DNA of 17,323 nt from Litorimonas sp964435725 (GCA_964435725.1 CAYTAJ010000048.1:1-17323), one strand, 5' to 3'. Counted from the first letter of the stretch, positions 7,493 to 15,390 are shown. A program made the numbers and translations. Notes: a model not told the origin generated them from the sequence alone.

Positions 7493-7560
7493 GTGCGAGC
7501 CTTGCCGTGGTGCGCCTGGATATGCAAGACCTCTAAGGTCACATTTAAGTTAGGATAGAC
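7493..7560. promoter_or_regulatory. Divergent promoter region with a small palindrome
   Basis: The 68 bases between the GST gene (minus) and the hydrolase operon (plus) must hold both promoters. GACCT-CTA-AGGTC at 7528-7540 is a perfect inverted repeat (5-base arms, 3-base centre) and could be an operator. No clear -35/-10 pair is visible. Confidence 0.3.
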
Positions 7561-8349
7561 ATGAAACGACTGGCCATGATTCTTGCTGTATTAGTTTCAA
7601 TTTATTTGTTTTTGCTGGCGATCGTTTTTGTCTTCCAACGTAACTTTCTTTACTTCCCATCGAATGTATATTTATCGCCCAATGCCGTAGGGACGCCAAT
7701 GGAGGAGATAAAATCAGATTCCGGTGAAATTATATCCTGGTGGTCACCGCCAAAGAGTGACATCAAAAAAGTCATTATGGTGTTTCACGGCAATGGCTCT
7801 GCGATTTACAGTAATTACGATATTTTCAACGACCTCATTGCCGAGGGTCACGGCGTTTTATCGGTGGGCTATCCGGGCTATCCCGGACGCACGGGAAAAC
7901 CGTCACAAAGTGCCATCGTGGATAGTGCTGTCGCGCAATATGATTGGATTCTGGCGCAAGGTATTACGCCCGACCGGATTGCTTTTTACGGAACGTCGCT
8001 AGGGTCTGGCGTCGCGGCTCAACTCTCTGTGACGCGGGAGCCAGTTATGCTCTTTGCCGATGCGCCTTTTAACTCAATTCTGGATATGGGGAAACGAACC
8101 ATGCGGTTCTTACCAGTGGAGTTGTTGATGAAGGATAGGTTCCGTTCGGACCTAGCTTTATCGGGCAAAAACTTTCCGCTGATTTGGACACATGGTACGG
8201 CGGATAACATTGTCCCGTTGTCACAAGGACAAAAGCTCTTTGATGGCTATTCCGGTCCGAAATCCGCCCATGTGATAGAGGGTGGCGATCATATTAATTT
8301 ATGGGCCAAAGGCGGTCGCGAAATCACCTTGAACGCTTTATCCAATTAG
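7561..8349 (+). CDS. Membrane-anchored alpha/beta hydrolase (ABHD13/BEM46-like)
   Basis: This 262-residue protein begins with a hydrophobic signal anchor (about 4-26), so the catalytic domain probably faces the periplasm, held at the inner membrane. The hydrolase fold has an oxyanion-hole motif HGNGS (76-80), YPGYPGRTG (104-112), the nucleophile elbow GTSLGSG with S146, the acid D215 in HGTADNIVP and the histidine H244 in GGDH. The catalytic triad is complete. FQRNFLYFPS just after the anchor is characteristic of BEM46/ABHD13-type hydrolases. The substrate cannot be told. It leads the apparent operon with the ABC exporter, whose first gene starts 47 bases downstream. Confidence 0.9.
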   Translation: MKRLAMILAVLVSIYLFLLAIVFVFQRNFLYFPSNVYLSPNAVGTPMEEIKSDSGEIISWWSPPKSDIKKVIMVFHGNGSAIYSNYDIFNDLIAEGHGVLSVGYPGYPGRTGKPSQSAIVDSAVAQYDWILAQGITPDRIAFYGTSLGSGVAAQLSVTREPVMLFADAPFNSILDMGKRTMRFLPVELLMKDRFRSDLALSGKNFPLIWTHGTADNIVPLSQGQKLFDGYSGPKSAHVIEGGDHINLWAKGGREITLNALSN

Positions 8350-8366
8350 ACCGTATTTATCTTGTT

Positions 8367-8378
8367 AAATCTAGATTT
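8367..8378. repeat. 12-base perfect palindrome between hydrolase and ABC ATPase genes
   Basis: AAATCTAGATTT reads the same on both strands and lies in the 47-base gap, 18 bases before the ATPase start. It may be an operator half-site pair or chance in AT-rich DNA. Confidence 0.3.
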
Positions 8379-8396
8379 TTACCCTTTAAGAGCTGC

Positions 8397-9356
8397 ATGA
8401 CAAACTCACCTTTATCTTTAAAAAATGTGTCCAAACGTTTTGGTCAAAAACAGGCTGTGAGTGACGTCAGTTTTACGGTTCACCCCGGCGAAGTCATTGG
8501 TTTTCTAGGCCCGAACGGTGCGGGTAAAACAACAACAATTCGTATGGCTTTGGGCCTTATCCCGCAAGATGAAGGCGAGGTGTTGCTCTTCGGCGACGAA
8601 CCCGGAGAGAAGGCCTTTGGGCGCATCGGGTTCCTGCCGGAGGAACGAGGTCTTTATAAAAAACAAAGTGCCATAGAGAGTATCGCTCACATGGCGCGAC
8701 TAAATGGTATGCGTAAAAAAGAAGCGGTCAAATTGGCGATAGAGCTCCTAGATCGCTATGGCTTGTCAGAGGCGAAATATAAAAAGAATAAGGATATGTC
8801 TAAGGGTATGGCGCAGAAGGTTCAGCTCTTATCCGCTATTGCCCATGACCCAGAACTCTACATCTTGGATGAACCTTTTTCAGGACTCGATCCGGTCAAC
8901 CAACAAGTCTTGGAAGGCATTGTCAGTGAAATTGCTGCACGAGGCCGTACAATAATTTTCTCCACCCATGTGATGGAACATGCGGAACGTCTTTGTGACC
9001 GTATCATTTTGATGGGTGGGGGACGCGTTGTCTTTGACGGGTCGACAGAAGAGGCCCTATCAAAAGCCCCGCGTCGCCTGATTATCGCGTCTGACGACCT
9101 TTGTCTGAACGATAAGATGGAACCTTTTGCGAAGGACATCGAAACGCGCAAAGACGGTGCGCTATTGGTAACCCTTGCCGATGAGGCCCAACCTCAGAAA
9201 ATTTTGGAAGCTTGTGTGAAAGATAAGATTGCGTTGAGCCGTTTTGAACCGCGTCAACCGACCTTACATGAAGCCTTTGTGGCTCTGGTCGGAGACGATG
9301 TCCGTGCTGACATAGCAGCCGATATTCAAGATGAAGATGTGTTGGAAGCGGTTTAG
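8397..9356 (+). CDS. ABC exporter ATP-binding protein (NatA-like)
   Basis: This 319-residue ATPase powers an export system in the inner membrane. It has Walker A GPNGAGKTT (38-46), a signature motif in the form MSKGMAQKVQL (134-144; this SKG variant is common in the NatA/ABC-2 group), Walker B with ILDEP (156-160), a D-loop SGLDP and the switch histidine H191 in STHVME. The C-terminal part (about 225-319) carries the extra domain seen in this group. An upstream GTG-initiated extension is possible, but the ATG at 8397 begins right before SLKNVSKRFG, the usual N-terminus. The permease gene starts four bases after its stop. It is the same strand and probably the same operon as the hydrolase upstream. 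Confidence 0.94.
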   Translation: MTNSPLSLKNVSKRFGQKQAVSDVSFTVHPGEVIGFLGPNGAGKTTTIRMALGLIPQDEGEVLLFGDEPGEKAFGRIGFLPEERGLYKKQSAIESIAHMARLNGMRKKEAVKLAIELLDRYGLSEAKYKKNKDMSKGMAQKVQLLSAIAHDPELYILDEPFSGLDPVNQQVLEGIVSEIAARGRTIIFSTHVMEHAERLCDRIILMGGGRVVFDGSTEEALSKAPRRLIIASDDLCLNDKMEPFAKDIETRKDGALLVTLADEAQPQKILEACVKDKIALSRFEPRQPTLHEAFVALVGDDVRADIAADIQDEDVLEAV

Positions 9357-9359
9357 GTC

Positions 9360-10841
9360 ATGCTCCCTGCTATTAATTTACGTCGAACCTTCCTTATCGC
9401 TCGCCGCGATTATTTGGGTTATGTTAAAACTTGGGGCTTTTGGATTTCCTTTTTCTTGCCTTTTATCGGTGGCGCGCTTGGTTATACTTTTACGCAATTA
9501 GACCTGGAATTTTCCCCGCCCCGCTATGAAGCGATTTTAGATGAAACCGGGGAACATAAAGCCGGTATAGTAGCTTTGCATGAAGGCAGGAAAAAACGTC
9601 AAGTTGAGCTGATGATCGAAGGTCTTGGAGCGGCTTTACTAAGTGATGAAGACGAAGCGGAACTAAAAGAAACCTTGGAGCGAGATGGCATAGATGCGGC
9701 TCGAAAGAAAATTGACATATTGGCTCCCGAAATAGCCCGCCAGCTCAAAAATTTGGATAGCAAACTGATAATTATTGACTCTCCCGGGGAGACATTTGAA
9801 CAAATTCAACCTTTCCTAGCGGGAGAGAAAACCATTGAATTTAAAGGTAATCAAATAAGTCTCGATGGTCTTTTATATATCGCGAACGAAGAAGATGGGA
9901 CCAAAGTTGATTATTGGTCAAAAAATATAAATGCTTACGAAATGAGTAGCCTAGCCGCAGATTATTTTGAACAAAGGGCTGAAGAAAATTATTTATCGCA
10001 AGGTAATTTATCAAGGGTTGGTTTGAATGAAGCCCGTGAAAGGACATTAACAATTAATAGCTATGATCCAACGAAACGCGTTGCTGCGGGGGAAGCGCCT
10101 CAAACCATCGGAACGGCAGATAAAATACCTTACTGGACAGCTGGCGCTATGGCCTTCTTCTTATGGCTCACCGTCTTTTCCGGCGCTTATATGTTGTTGA
10201 CTTCTATGCTCGAAGAAAAGCTCAACAAGCTTTTGGAAATGATGCTGGCGTCCACACGTTTTTCTGAAATCATTTTTGGAAAACTATTGGGCGTCGCCGC
10301 GCTGACACTGACGGCGATGGCGCCTTATCTCATTATTGGCGTGCTTGGTTTAATCGTTGTACTATTTAACGACAAAGTTCCTCCGGAAATCGCGCAGGCT
10401 TTGACACAAAGCTTCACACCAAAACTGCTCATCTTTTTCTTTGTATTCCTGGTGCTTGGTTATGTCTTCTACGGTGCCTGTTTCATCGCCATGGGGGCGT
10501 TGAGCCAATCCATGCAAGATGCGCAGACAATCACAACGCCTATTGTCATTGTGCTTACACTTTGCGTTTTGGTGGTGCCACTGGGGCTCTCAAACCCTGA
10601 TAGTCCATTACTACGTCTGGCAAGCATATTCCCGCTCTCGGCGCCATTTGCGACAATTTCCAGATTACCGTCTGACCCACCGCTTTGGGAACTCATTCTC
10701 TCAGCCGTTTTATTGGCTGTAGTATCGCTGGGCGTGATTTGGGCGGCAGGTCGAGTCTTCCGATACGGCGTTCTATCCGGCTCAGGAGCAGAGGCGATAA
10801 CCGGGTGGTTCAAGCGTGTTGTCTTACGCCGAAAGGCATGA
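9360..10841 (+). CDS. ABC-2 type exporter permease (NatB-like)
   Basis: This 493-residue membrane protein has the ABC-2 export layout: a cytoplasmic start (RRTFLIARRDYLGYVKT), one helix (about 25-47), a large soluble loop of about 210 residues that should lie outside the inner membrane, and then about five or six helices from residue 258 onward (WTAGAMAFFLWLTVFSGAYM, followed by EEKLNKLLEMMLAS, a conserved cytoplasmic coupling segment). The loop contains charged, possibly coiled segments. The chain ends in a basic tail (KRVVLRRKA). It pairs with the ATPase directly upstream; the cargo is unknown. Sodium or drug export would be typical of the NatAB group, but nothing here proves it. Confidence 0.92.
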   Translation: MLPAINLRRTFLIARRDYLGYVKTWGFWISFFLPFIGGALGYTFTQLDLEFSPPRYEAILDETGEHKAGIVALHEGRKKRQVELMIEGLGAALLSDEDEAELKETLERDGIDAARKKIDILAPEIARQLKNLDSKLIIIDSPGETFEQIQPFLAGEKTIEFKGNQISLDGLLYIANEEDGTKVDYWSKNINAYEMSSLAADYFEQRAEENYLSQGNLSRVGLNEARERTLTINSYDPTKRVAAGEAPQTIGTADKIPYWTAGAMAFFLWLTVFSGAYMLLTSMLEEKLNKLLEMMLASTRFSEIIFGKLLGVAALTLTAMAPYLIIGVLGLIVVLFNDKVPPEIAQALTQSFTPKLLIFFFVFLVLGYVFYGACFIAMGALSQSMQDAQTITTPIVIVLTLCVLVVPLGLSNPDSPLLRLASIFPLSAPFATISRLPSDPPLWELILSAVLLAVVSLGVIWAAGRVFRYGVLSGSGAEAITGWFKRVVLRRKA

Positions 10842-10902
10842 GCCCTGCGACATTGTCTTAAGAACGGATGACATTGAGGCTTCTCACGCTTATATAAAGA
10901 GC

Positions 10903-11592
10903 ATGATACGGAATTCAGATAATCCGAGAGACCAAATTTTACGGGCAGCCTTACCTTTAGTAGCCTTTGAAGGCTGGACAGATAAAATGCTGTCGCAAGC
11001 CGTTAAAGACGCTGGCTTGCCCGAGGGGGCTGCGGATCTTTATTTCCCTGAAGGTGTTTTGGACCTTCTGGCTTATTGGTCAGAAAGCTTAAATATTGCG
11101 GCAGAAGAAAAACTCTCAGATCTTAATCTAGTTGATATGAAAATCCGTGACCGTGTCACGCAAGGTGTCCTCGCGCGATTGGAGGTTATTGCGCCACATG
11201 AAGAAGCCGCCCGCCGGGCTATGTCGCGTCTTGCCTTACCGGACAGTTTTTTAACGGGTCGAATGAGCGCGCCCGGTCAACTCTGGGCTATGGCGGATAT
11301 GATTTGGCGCGCCATTGGGGATACCTCAACAGACGGAAATTTCTATTCTAAGCGCACTATTCTTTCAGGCGTAATTGCATCAACTTTACCTGTTTGGCTA
11401 AATGATGATGATCCAGCGAAAATGAAAGCGCGAGCCTTTTTGGATGCGCGCATTGCCAATGTCATGCAATTTGAGAAATTCAAATGGCAGTTTAAATCTG
11501 CAACACAAGATATGCCGAGCCCGGCATCTATTCTAGGGGCTATACGCTATGGTGGGTTACCGCGTTTTCGGCGTCGCCGCAGACGCGGATAA
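10903..11592 (+). CDS. coq9: COQ9-family ubiquinone biosynthesis protein
   Basis: The 229-residue protein matches the COQ9 family: a TetR-like helical start (RDQILRAALPLVAFEGWTDK), the segment GAADLYFPEGVLDLLAYWSE, and the conserved C-terminal domain ending in FLDARIANVMQFEKFK. COQ9 proteins bind lipid and assist COQ7-type hydroxylation in ubiquinone synthesis. A longer frame begins at the GTG at 10816 and would overlap the permease by 26 bases, but its first 29 residues look unrelated to the family, so the ATG at 10903 is preferred. The tail FRRRRRRG is very basic. No other ubiquinone gene is visible here. It is convergent with purK, whose stop is five bases away. Confidence 0.9.
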   Translation: MIRNSDNPRDQILRAALPLVAFEGWTDKMLSQAVKDAGLPEGAADLYFPEGVLDLLAYWSESLNIAAEEKLSDLNLVDMKIRDRVTQGVLARLEVIAPHEEAARRAMSRLALPDSFLTGRMSAPGQLWAMADMIWRAIGDTSTDGNFYSKRTILSGVIASTLPVWLNDDDPAKMKARAFLDARIANVMQFEKFKWQFKSATQDMPSPASILGAIRYGGLPRFRRRRRRG

Positions 11593-11597
11593 CCCTG

Positions 11598-12671
11598 CTA
11601 CGGAACAATGCGGTTTACATGGCCCATTTTGCGTCCTTCACGCGCTTCGGCCTTTCCATAAAGATGGACAAAGGTATTGGGTTCTGAGGCCAAAGAGTCC
11701 CAACGATCAGCGTCCAATCCAATGAGGTTTGTCATCACAACGCCGTGGCGTGGCTCTGTGGTGCCAAGTGGCCATCCTGCGACCGCGCGAATATGTTGTT
11801 CAAATTGATCCGTACAACCAGCGTCCTGCGTCCAGTGACCTGAATTATGCACGCGTGGCGCAATTTCATTAACGAGTAAAGTGCCGTCAGAAAGTTCGAA
11901 GAATTCTGTCGCCATGACGCCGACATAATCAAGGGCTTCCATAATCTGAAGGGCCAAAGCTTTCGCGCGCCCTCTGTCATTTGGCGCGGGGGCCGTACTT
12001 GTATGCAGTATATGATTTTGATGGACATTTTCGACTAAAGGGTAACAGGCGGTTTGACCGTCAGCGCCTCTGGTACAAATAATGGACACTTCCCGTACAA
12101 AAGGAATGAAGGCTTCGGCAATAAGATCATGATGACCTAATTTTTCCCAAGCCGCGTCAACGTCAGACTCACCCTTTATAATCGCTTGTCCTTTGCCGTC
12201 ATAACCAAAACGTCTTGTTTTTAAGACACAGGCCCCACCCAATCGTCGCATGGCACGCCGCAGTGCATGTGGATTGTCCACTGCTTCAAAAGGCGCAACA
12301 GGGACGCCAGCTTTTTGAGAGATAAATTCCTTTTCAGTAAGTCGGTCTTGGGCCACATCAAGACAAAAACCGCTGGGGCGTAAGGTTTTAATGCCAGCCG
12401 CCATCTTCGCAGTTTGGGCCGGAATGTTTTCAAACTCATAGGTGAGGGCATCGCATTGTTTGGCAAAGGCCATAACAGCATCAAGGTCTTCATAATCGCC
12501 TGTGGTGAAGCTATGGGCGACTTGCGCTGCCGGGCTATTTGCATCTGTCGGTGCATAAATATGCGTACGTAACCCCAATCGGGAAGCCGCCATTGAGAGC
12601 ATACGACCCAATTGCCCGCTACCGAAAATGCCTATGGTAGAGCCCGGTGGAAGTGGCGCTGTTAAAGCCAT
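11598..12671 (-). CDS. purK: 5-(carboxyamino)imidazole ribonucleotide synthase
   Basis: PurK uses ATP and bicarbonate to convert AIR to N5-CAIR in purine synthesis. The 357-residue ATP-grasp protein has GSGQLGRM (17-24) at the N-terminal nucleotide fold, the glycine loop RRFGYDGKGQ, the metal and ATP residues in LLVNEIAPRVHNSGHWT, and the family end TDQFEQHIRAVAG and GRKMGHVNRI. All key motifs are present and the length is normal. Its start lies three bases after the purE stop, so the two genes form one transcript with purE first. Confidence 0.97.
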   Translation of the reverse strand: MALTAPLPPGSTIGIFGSGQLGRMLSMAASRLGLRTHIYAPTDANSPAAQVAHSFTTGDYEDLDAVMAFAKQCDALTYEFENIPAQTAKMAAGIKTLRPSGFCLDVAQDRLTEKEFISQKAGVPVAPFEAVDNPHALRRAMRRLGGACVLKTRRFGYDGKGQAIIKGESDVDAAWEKLGHHDLIAEAFIPFVREVSIICTRGADGQTACYPLVENVHQNHILHTSTAPAPNDRGRAKALALQIMEALDYVGVMATEFFELSDGTLLVNEIAPRVHNSGHWTQDAGCTDQFEQHIRAVAGWPLGTTEPRHGVVMTNLIGLDADRWDSLASEPNTFVHLYGKAEAREGRKMGHVNRIVP

Positions 12672-12674
12672 GCC

Positions 12675-13166
12675 TTAGACCTTTGGATCAAGGGCAACAG
12701 AGTCAGTTTGCTTTGCGCGCCACGCATCCAATCTATCGGCTAAGGTCTTATCTTGCAGAGCTAATATTGACGCCGCCATAAGGCCTGCATTTTTGGCGCC
12801 GGCTTTACCAATGGCTAAAGTTCCAACCGGTACGCCGCCGGGCATTTGCGCTATTGATAAAAGGCTGTCCATACCTGACAGCGCTGCACTTTGAACGGGG
12901 ACGCCTAACACAGGCAAGCGCGTCATTGAGGCGACCATTCCCGGCAAATGCGCCGCGCCACCGGCCCCGGCAATTATAACCTGATAACCGGCTTCAACAG
13001 CCCCTTTTGAGAATTCATATAACCTGTCTGGGGTGCGGTGAGCTGAGACGACTTTGGCATCATAGCTCACCCCTAAATCATCCAAAACATTGGCAGCATG
13101 TTCCATTGTAGGCCAGTCGGATGTGGAACCCATAATAATGGCAATGGGGGGCGTGGTGGCTGTCAT
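12675..13166 (-). CDS. purE: N5-carboxyaminoimidazole ribonucleotide mutase, class I
   Basis: PurE converts N5-CAIR to CAIR, the step after PurK. The 163-residue protein shows the class I active-site motifs GSTSD (13-17), SAHRTPDR (41-48) and GAGGAAHLPGM (67-77), with the catalytic histidine H73. A longer frame runs up to 13232, but its extra 22 residues do not resemble the family; MTATTPPIAIIMGSTSD is the expected start. The presence of purK next door fits the bacterial two-enzyme route. It is divergent from the diguanylate cyclase; the 160-base gap holds the promoters for both, with no clear riboswitch or PurR-like site that I can see. Confidence 0.97.
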   Translation of the reverse strand: MTATTPPIAIIMGSTSDWPTMEHAANVLDDLGVSYDAKVVSAHRTPDRLYEFSKGAVEAGYQVIIAGAGGAAHLPGMVASMTRLPVLGVPVQSAALSGMDSLLSIAQMPGGVPVGTLAIGKAGAKNAGLMAASILALQDKTLADRLDAWRAKQTDSVALDPKV

Positions 13167-13326
13167 GATCAAGCGGTCCCAAATGGCTTGCAGAAAGCAT
13201 AGCCTTTTAGAGCACTCCTTTGGAAAAACCAACTATAAAACCGAAGGTAAAAAGCGAAGCGTCTTTCCCGTTTCTTAACTCCCTTGTGCTAGCTTAAATT
13301 GATTATGCGTCGGGAATATAAAAATA

Positions 13327-13953
13327 ATGTCAGCTAGTCGTGTGTCTACATCCTTGAATGAAGCGGCTTTTCGTCTTTTAGACCGTCCCGGAACGACCCC
13401 AGAACAGGTGAACGCGGATAATATTGCTCTGGCCTCAGAAGTTGCACGTTTGCGTTTGCGAGTTCTGGAATTAGAGCGCGCTGCAGATACAGATCCATTG
13501 GTGCCGGTCTATAATCGACGGGCCTTTATGCGAGAGGTTGGGCGCGCGCAAACCGTCATGTCCCGTTACGATATGCTGAGTTCACTCATATTTTTCGATC
13601 TCAATGGCTTTAAAGCGATAAATGACAGATTTGGCCACGCCATAGGTGATGCGCTTTTGAAAAAGGTCGGTGATGTTCTGACAGAGGGTGTTAGACATTG
13701 CGATATGGTCGCCCGTATCGGCGGGGATGAGTTTGCTGTTTTACTGTTCAAATCTTCTCAAGACATAGCAGCAGCAAAGGCGGCGGCTTTAGCATGCAGA
13801 ATTTCAGAACAAATAGTAGAAATGCCAACGGGGCCCGTCAGTGTGAGTGCGGCTTGGGGTGTTGCGCCCTGCGAACCGGGTGAAACACCCGAACAAATTC
13901 TCGATAGGGCAGATCGCGCCATGTATATGGCGAAACGCAGCGCTAATGACTAA
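13327..13953 (+). CDS. Soluble diguanylate cyclase (GGDEF domain)
   Basis: This 208-residue protein makes the second messenger c-di-GMP from two GTP. The GGDEF domain (about 53-205) has the intact active motif GGDEF at 132-136, the metal and substrate residues in FFDLNGFKAIND (89-100), and an RxxD product-inhibition site, RHCD (123-126), five residues before GGDEF, so it is probably active and feedback-controlled. The N-terminus (about 1-52) is a short helical, possibly coiled-coil segment; there is no membrane helix or recognisable sensor domain, so dimerisation through that helix may set its activity. Its last four bases overlap the end of the convergent DUF465 gene. Confidence 0.94.
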   Translation: MSASRVSTSLNEAAFRLLDRPGTTPEQVNADNIALASEVARLRLRVLELERAADTDPLVPVYNRRAFMREVGRAQTVMSRYDMLSSLIFFDLNGFKAINDRFGHAIGDALLKKVGDVLTEGVRHCDMVARIGGDEFAVLLFKSSQDIAAAKAAALACRISEQIVEMPTGPVSVSAAWGVAPCEPGETPEQILDRADRAMYMAKRSAND

Positions 13954-14192
13954 GCTATTATGTCCGGCGTTAGCTGGTTCTCTAGATAGACAATTTGGTC
14001 TTTCATCGAGAGTTTGATTTTCTTCATTCGCTTAATTTTGAGCATATCCGCCGCCCCATTTTCAAATAGAGCATTGATTTCATCATCCACACGGCGGTGT
14101 TCTATGCGTAACCGTTTTAAAAGCGCCAAAAGCTCCTCTTGTGTGGGCTCGGCGCTTTCATCATTTACGGCGTCGGGTTTTTCATCAGACAT
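13950..14192 (-). CDS. YdcH/DUF465 family small protein
   Basis: This 80-residue soluble protein matches DUF465: EELLALLKRLRIEHRRVDDE, then LKIKRMKKIKLSMKDQI, and the end LENQLTPDIIA. It is predicted to be an alpha-helical hairpin or coiled coil. The function of this family is not established. The first 18 residues are acidic and variable. It is convergent with the diguanylate cyclase (four-base overlap) and divergent from a second DUF465-like gene at 14329. Confidence 0.9.
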   Translation of the reverse strand: MSDEKPDAVNDESAEPTQEELLALLKRLRIEHRRVDDEINALFENGAADMLKIKRMKKIKLSMKDQIVYLENQLTPDIIA

Positions 14193-14328
14193 GGCACTTA
14201 TTAAGCGTATCCGAGAATTTGAGCAAGATTAACACGCTTTAAGCCAAGATTTATTTTTCTGGAGAGACTCATCGAAGATTTTATGATATGGATTAAGAGC
14301 TAAAAATCACCAAACGAAGGAGATGTGA
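14193..14328. promoter_or_regulatory. Divergent promoter region between two DUF465-family genes
   Basis: A 136-base AT-rich gap that must serve both genes. TATGAT at 14282-14287 is a good -10 candidate for the plus strand, but I see no matching -35 element. No gene is visible in it. Confidence 0.3.
14317..14322 (+). promoter_or_regulatory. Strong ribosome binding site for the 57-residue gene
   Basis: AAGGAG lies six bases before the ATG at 14329. It is the clearest such site in the window and supports translation of the very short gene that follows. Confidence 0.75.
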
Positions 14329-14502
14329 ATGGCATTATCAGCGCATTTGGAACAATTAAACGCAAAACACGCAGAGTTGGAACAGAAAATCCGACAAGAA
14401 ATGCGAAGTCCAATGCCTGATACGGTTCTGTTATCAGACCTGAAAAAACAAAAACTTCACATCAAAGACGCTCTTTCACAGAAACAGGCCATGGCGTCAT
14501 AA
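14329..14502 (+). CDS. Short DUF465 (YdcH)-like protein
   Basis: This 57-residue protein starts MALSAHLEQLNAKHAELEQK and continues with SPMPDTVLLSDLKKQKLHIKD. It shares the pattern (L-x-x-L-x-x-x-H-x-x-L-x-x-x-I, then LKKxKLxxKD) with the DUF465 protein on the opposite strand, so the two look like distant paralogs. It is helical and soluble, with no signal or membrane segment. A strong ribosome site supports it, and a terminator-like hairpin follows its stop by 27 bases, so it is probably a single-gene transcript. The function is unknown. Confidence 0.85.
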   Translation: MALSAHLEQLNAKHAELEQKIRQEMRSPMPDTVLLSDLKKQKLHIKDALSQKQAMAS

Positions 14503-14519
14503 GTCACATTAAAGCCTTG

Positions 14520-14529
14520 ACCTATAGGT
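14520..14529. repeat. 10-base perfect palindrome
   Basis: ACCTATAGGT lies immediately before the terminator-like hairpin and overlaps TTGACC (14517-14522), a possible -35 element. It could be a small operator, but no good -10 follows. Confidence 0.3.
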
Positions 14530-14558
14530 AGCTTGCCCTTCATTTGGGCAAGCTTTTT
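14530..14558 (+). terminator. Intrinsic terminator-like hairpin upstream of the SDR gene
   Basis: AGCTTGCCC (14530-14538), a 7-base loop and GGGCAAGCT (14546-14554) form a perfect 9-pair stem, followed by a short T run to 14558. It probably ends the transcript of the 57-residue gene. It lies only 15 bases before the SDR start codon, so it could also act inside the SDR leader. Confidence 0.8.
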
Positions 14559-14573
14559 AGTTTGGAGACATGA

Positions 14574-15380
14574 ATGTCTGAGCAAGTCTTTATTGTTACT
14601 GGGGCAGCAAGAGGTATTGGCTATGCCTGCGCCCAGCGTTTAGTCGAAGATGGTCATCGTGTCGTCCTCGCGGATATGGATGCGGATGAGGGCTACCGCG
14701 CCGGTGAAGAACTGGCTGAAGGGAATGAACGTGCGGTTTTCGTTGAATGTGATGTCTCTGACAAACTCCAAGTCCACAATTTGATTGCTGAGGCTTTGGG
14801 CGCTTTTGGGCGTATTGATGGTCTCGTGAATAATGCAGGCATTGCGGTCAAAGGTGGCGCATTAGATATGAGCGTTGAGGATTTTGATAGGAACCTTTCC
14901 GTTAATCTCCGCGGGGCTTTTTTAGTCTCAAAAGCTGTCGCGAAATATATGGTCGAAGAAATTGAAGCGCGGGATGATCGGTCTCGCTTGTCAGATCGAC
15001 CTTATGCCATCGTCAATATGTCTTCGATAAATGATACTGTCGCGATACCCGATTATATTGCTTATACAGTTTCAAAGGGCGGCTTGCTACAAATGACACG
15101 CGCGATGGCCTTGGAACTCGCGCCTTATGGTATTCGGGTCAATGCGATTGGACCGGGCTCTGTTAAAACGGATATGTTGGCCGGTGTTGTCGGGGATGAG
15201 AGCGCGATGGATAAAATTCGGGCCCGGACGCCCTTGGGGCGTGTCGCTTTGCCGGATGAAATTGCGAGCGTGGCTGCTTTTTTACTCTCCGAAGACAGCA
15301 GCTATGTAACCGGACAATGTATCTATGTTGATGGTGGCCGACTGGCGCTTAATTATATGATGGAAAAAAAGGCGCTCTAA
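14574..15380 (+). CDS. Short-chain dehydrogenase/reductase (SDR family)
   Basis: This 268-residue NAD(P)-dependent oxidoreductase has the classical SDR motifs: TGAARGIG (9-16) for the dinucleotide, D34 at the end of strand 2 (VVLADMD), which favours NAD(H), NNAG (86-89), N111, and the catalytic set S151, Y164 and K168 (YTVSK). PGSVKTDM and YVTGQCIYVDGG are the usual C-terminal motifs. There is a small insertion at about 131-143 (EARDDRSRLSDRP) relative to typical members, which suggests a modified substrate pocket or dimer contact. The substrate is unknown. GGAG at 14564-14567 supports the ATG at 14574; an ATG four bases earlier opens only a three-residue frame ending in TGA. The stop codon lies in the loop of a terminator. 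Confidence 0.93.
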   Translation: MSEQVFIVTGAARGIGYACAQRLVEDGHRVVLADMDADEGYRAGEELAEGNERAVFVECDVSDKLQVHNLIAEALGAFGRIDGLVNNAGIAVKGGALDMSVEDFDRNLSVNLRGAFLVSKAVAKYMVEEIEARDDRSRLSDRPYAIVNMSSINDTVAIPDYIAYTVSKGGLLQMTRAMALELAPYGIRVNAIGPGSVKTDMLAGVVGDESAMDKIRARTPLGRVALPDEIASVAAFLLSEDSSYVTGQCIYVDGGRLALNYMMEKKAL

Positions 15381-15389
15381 GGCGCCTTT
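15368..15389. terminator. Bidirectional intrinsic terminator
   Basis: AAAGGCGC (15368-15375), loop TCTAAG and GCGCCTTT (15382-15389) make an 8-pair stem. On the plus strand it is followed by CTTATT. On the minus strand it ends in seven Ts, so it should stop both the SDR gene and the convergent DUF1523 operon. The loop contains the SDR stop codon. Confidence 0.85.
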
Positions 15390-15390
15390 C

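Noticed and set aside
10816..10902. An upstream GTG start for coq9 that would add 29 residues
   Set aside because: The added residues do not look like the family and would overlap the permease end; the ATG at 10903 gives the expected N-terminus and normal length.
13167..13326. A possible purine riboswitch upstream of purE
   Set aside because: I could not find the conserved three-helix junction pattern in this gap on the purE strand, and purEK in this class is not usually controlled that way.
14570..14581. A three-residue upstream frame (ATG AAT GTC TGA) overlapping the SDR start
   Set aside because: It probably arises by chance from ATGAATG; the spacing from GGAG fits the SDR ATG at 14574 better.
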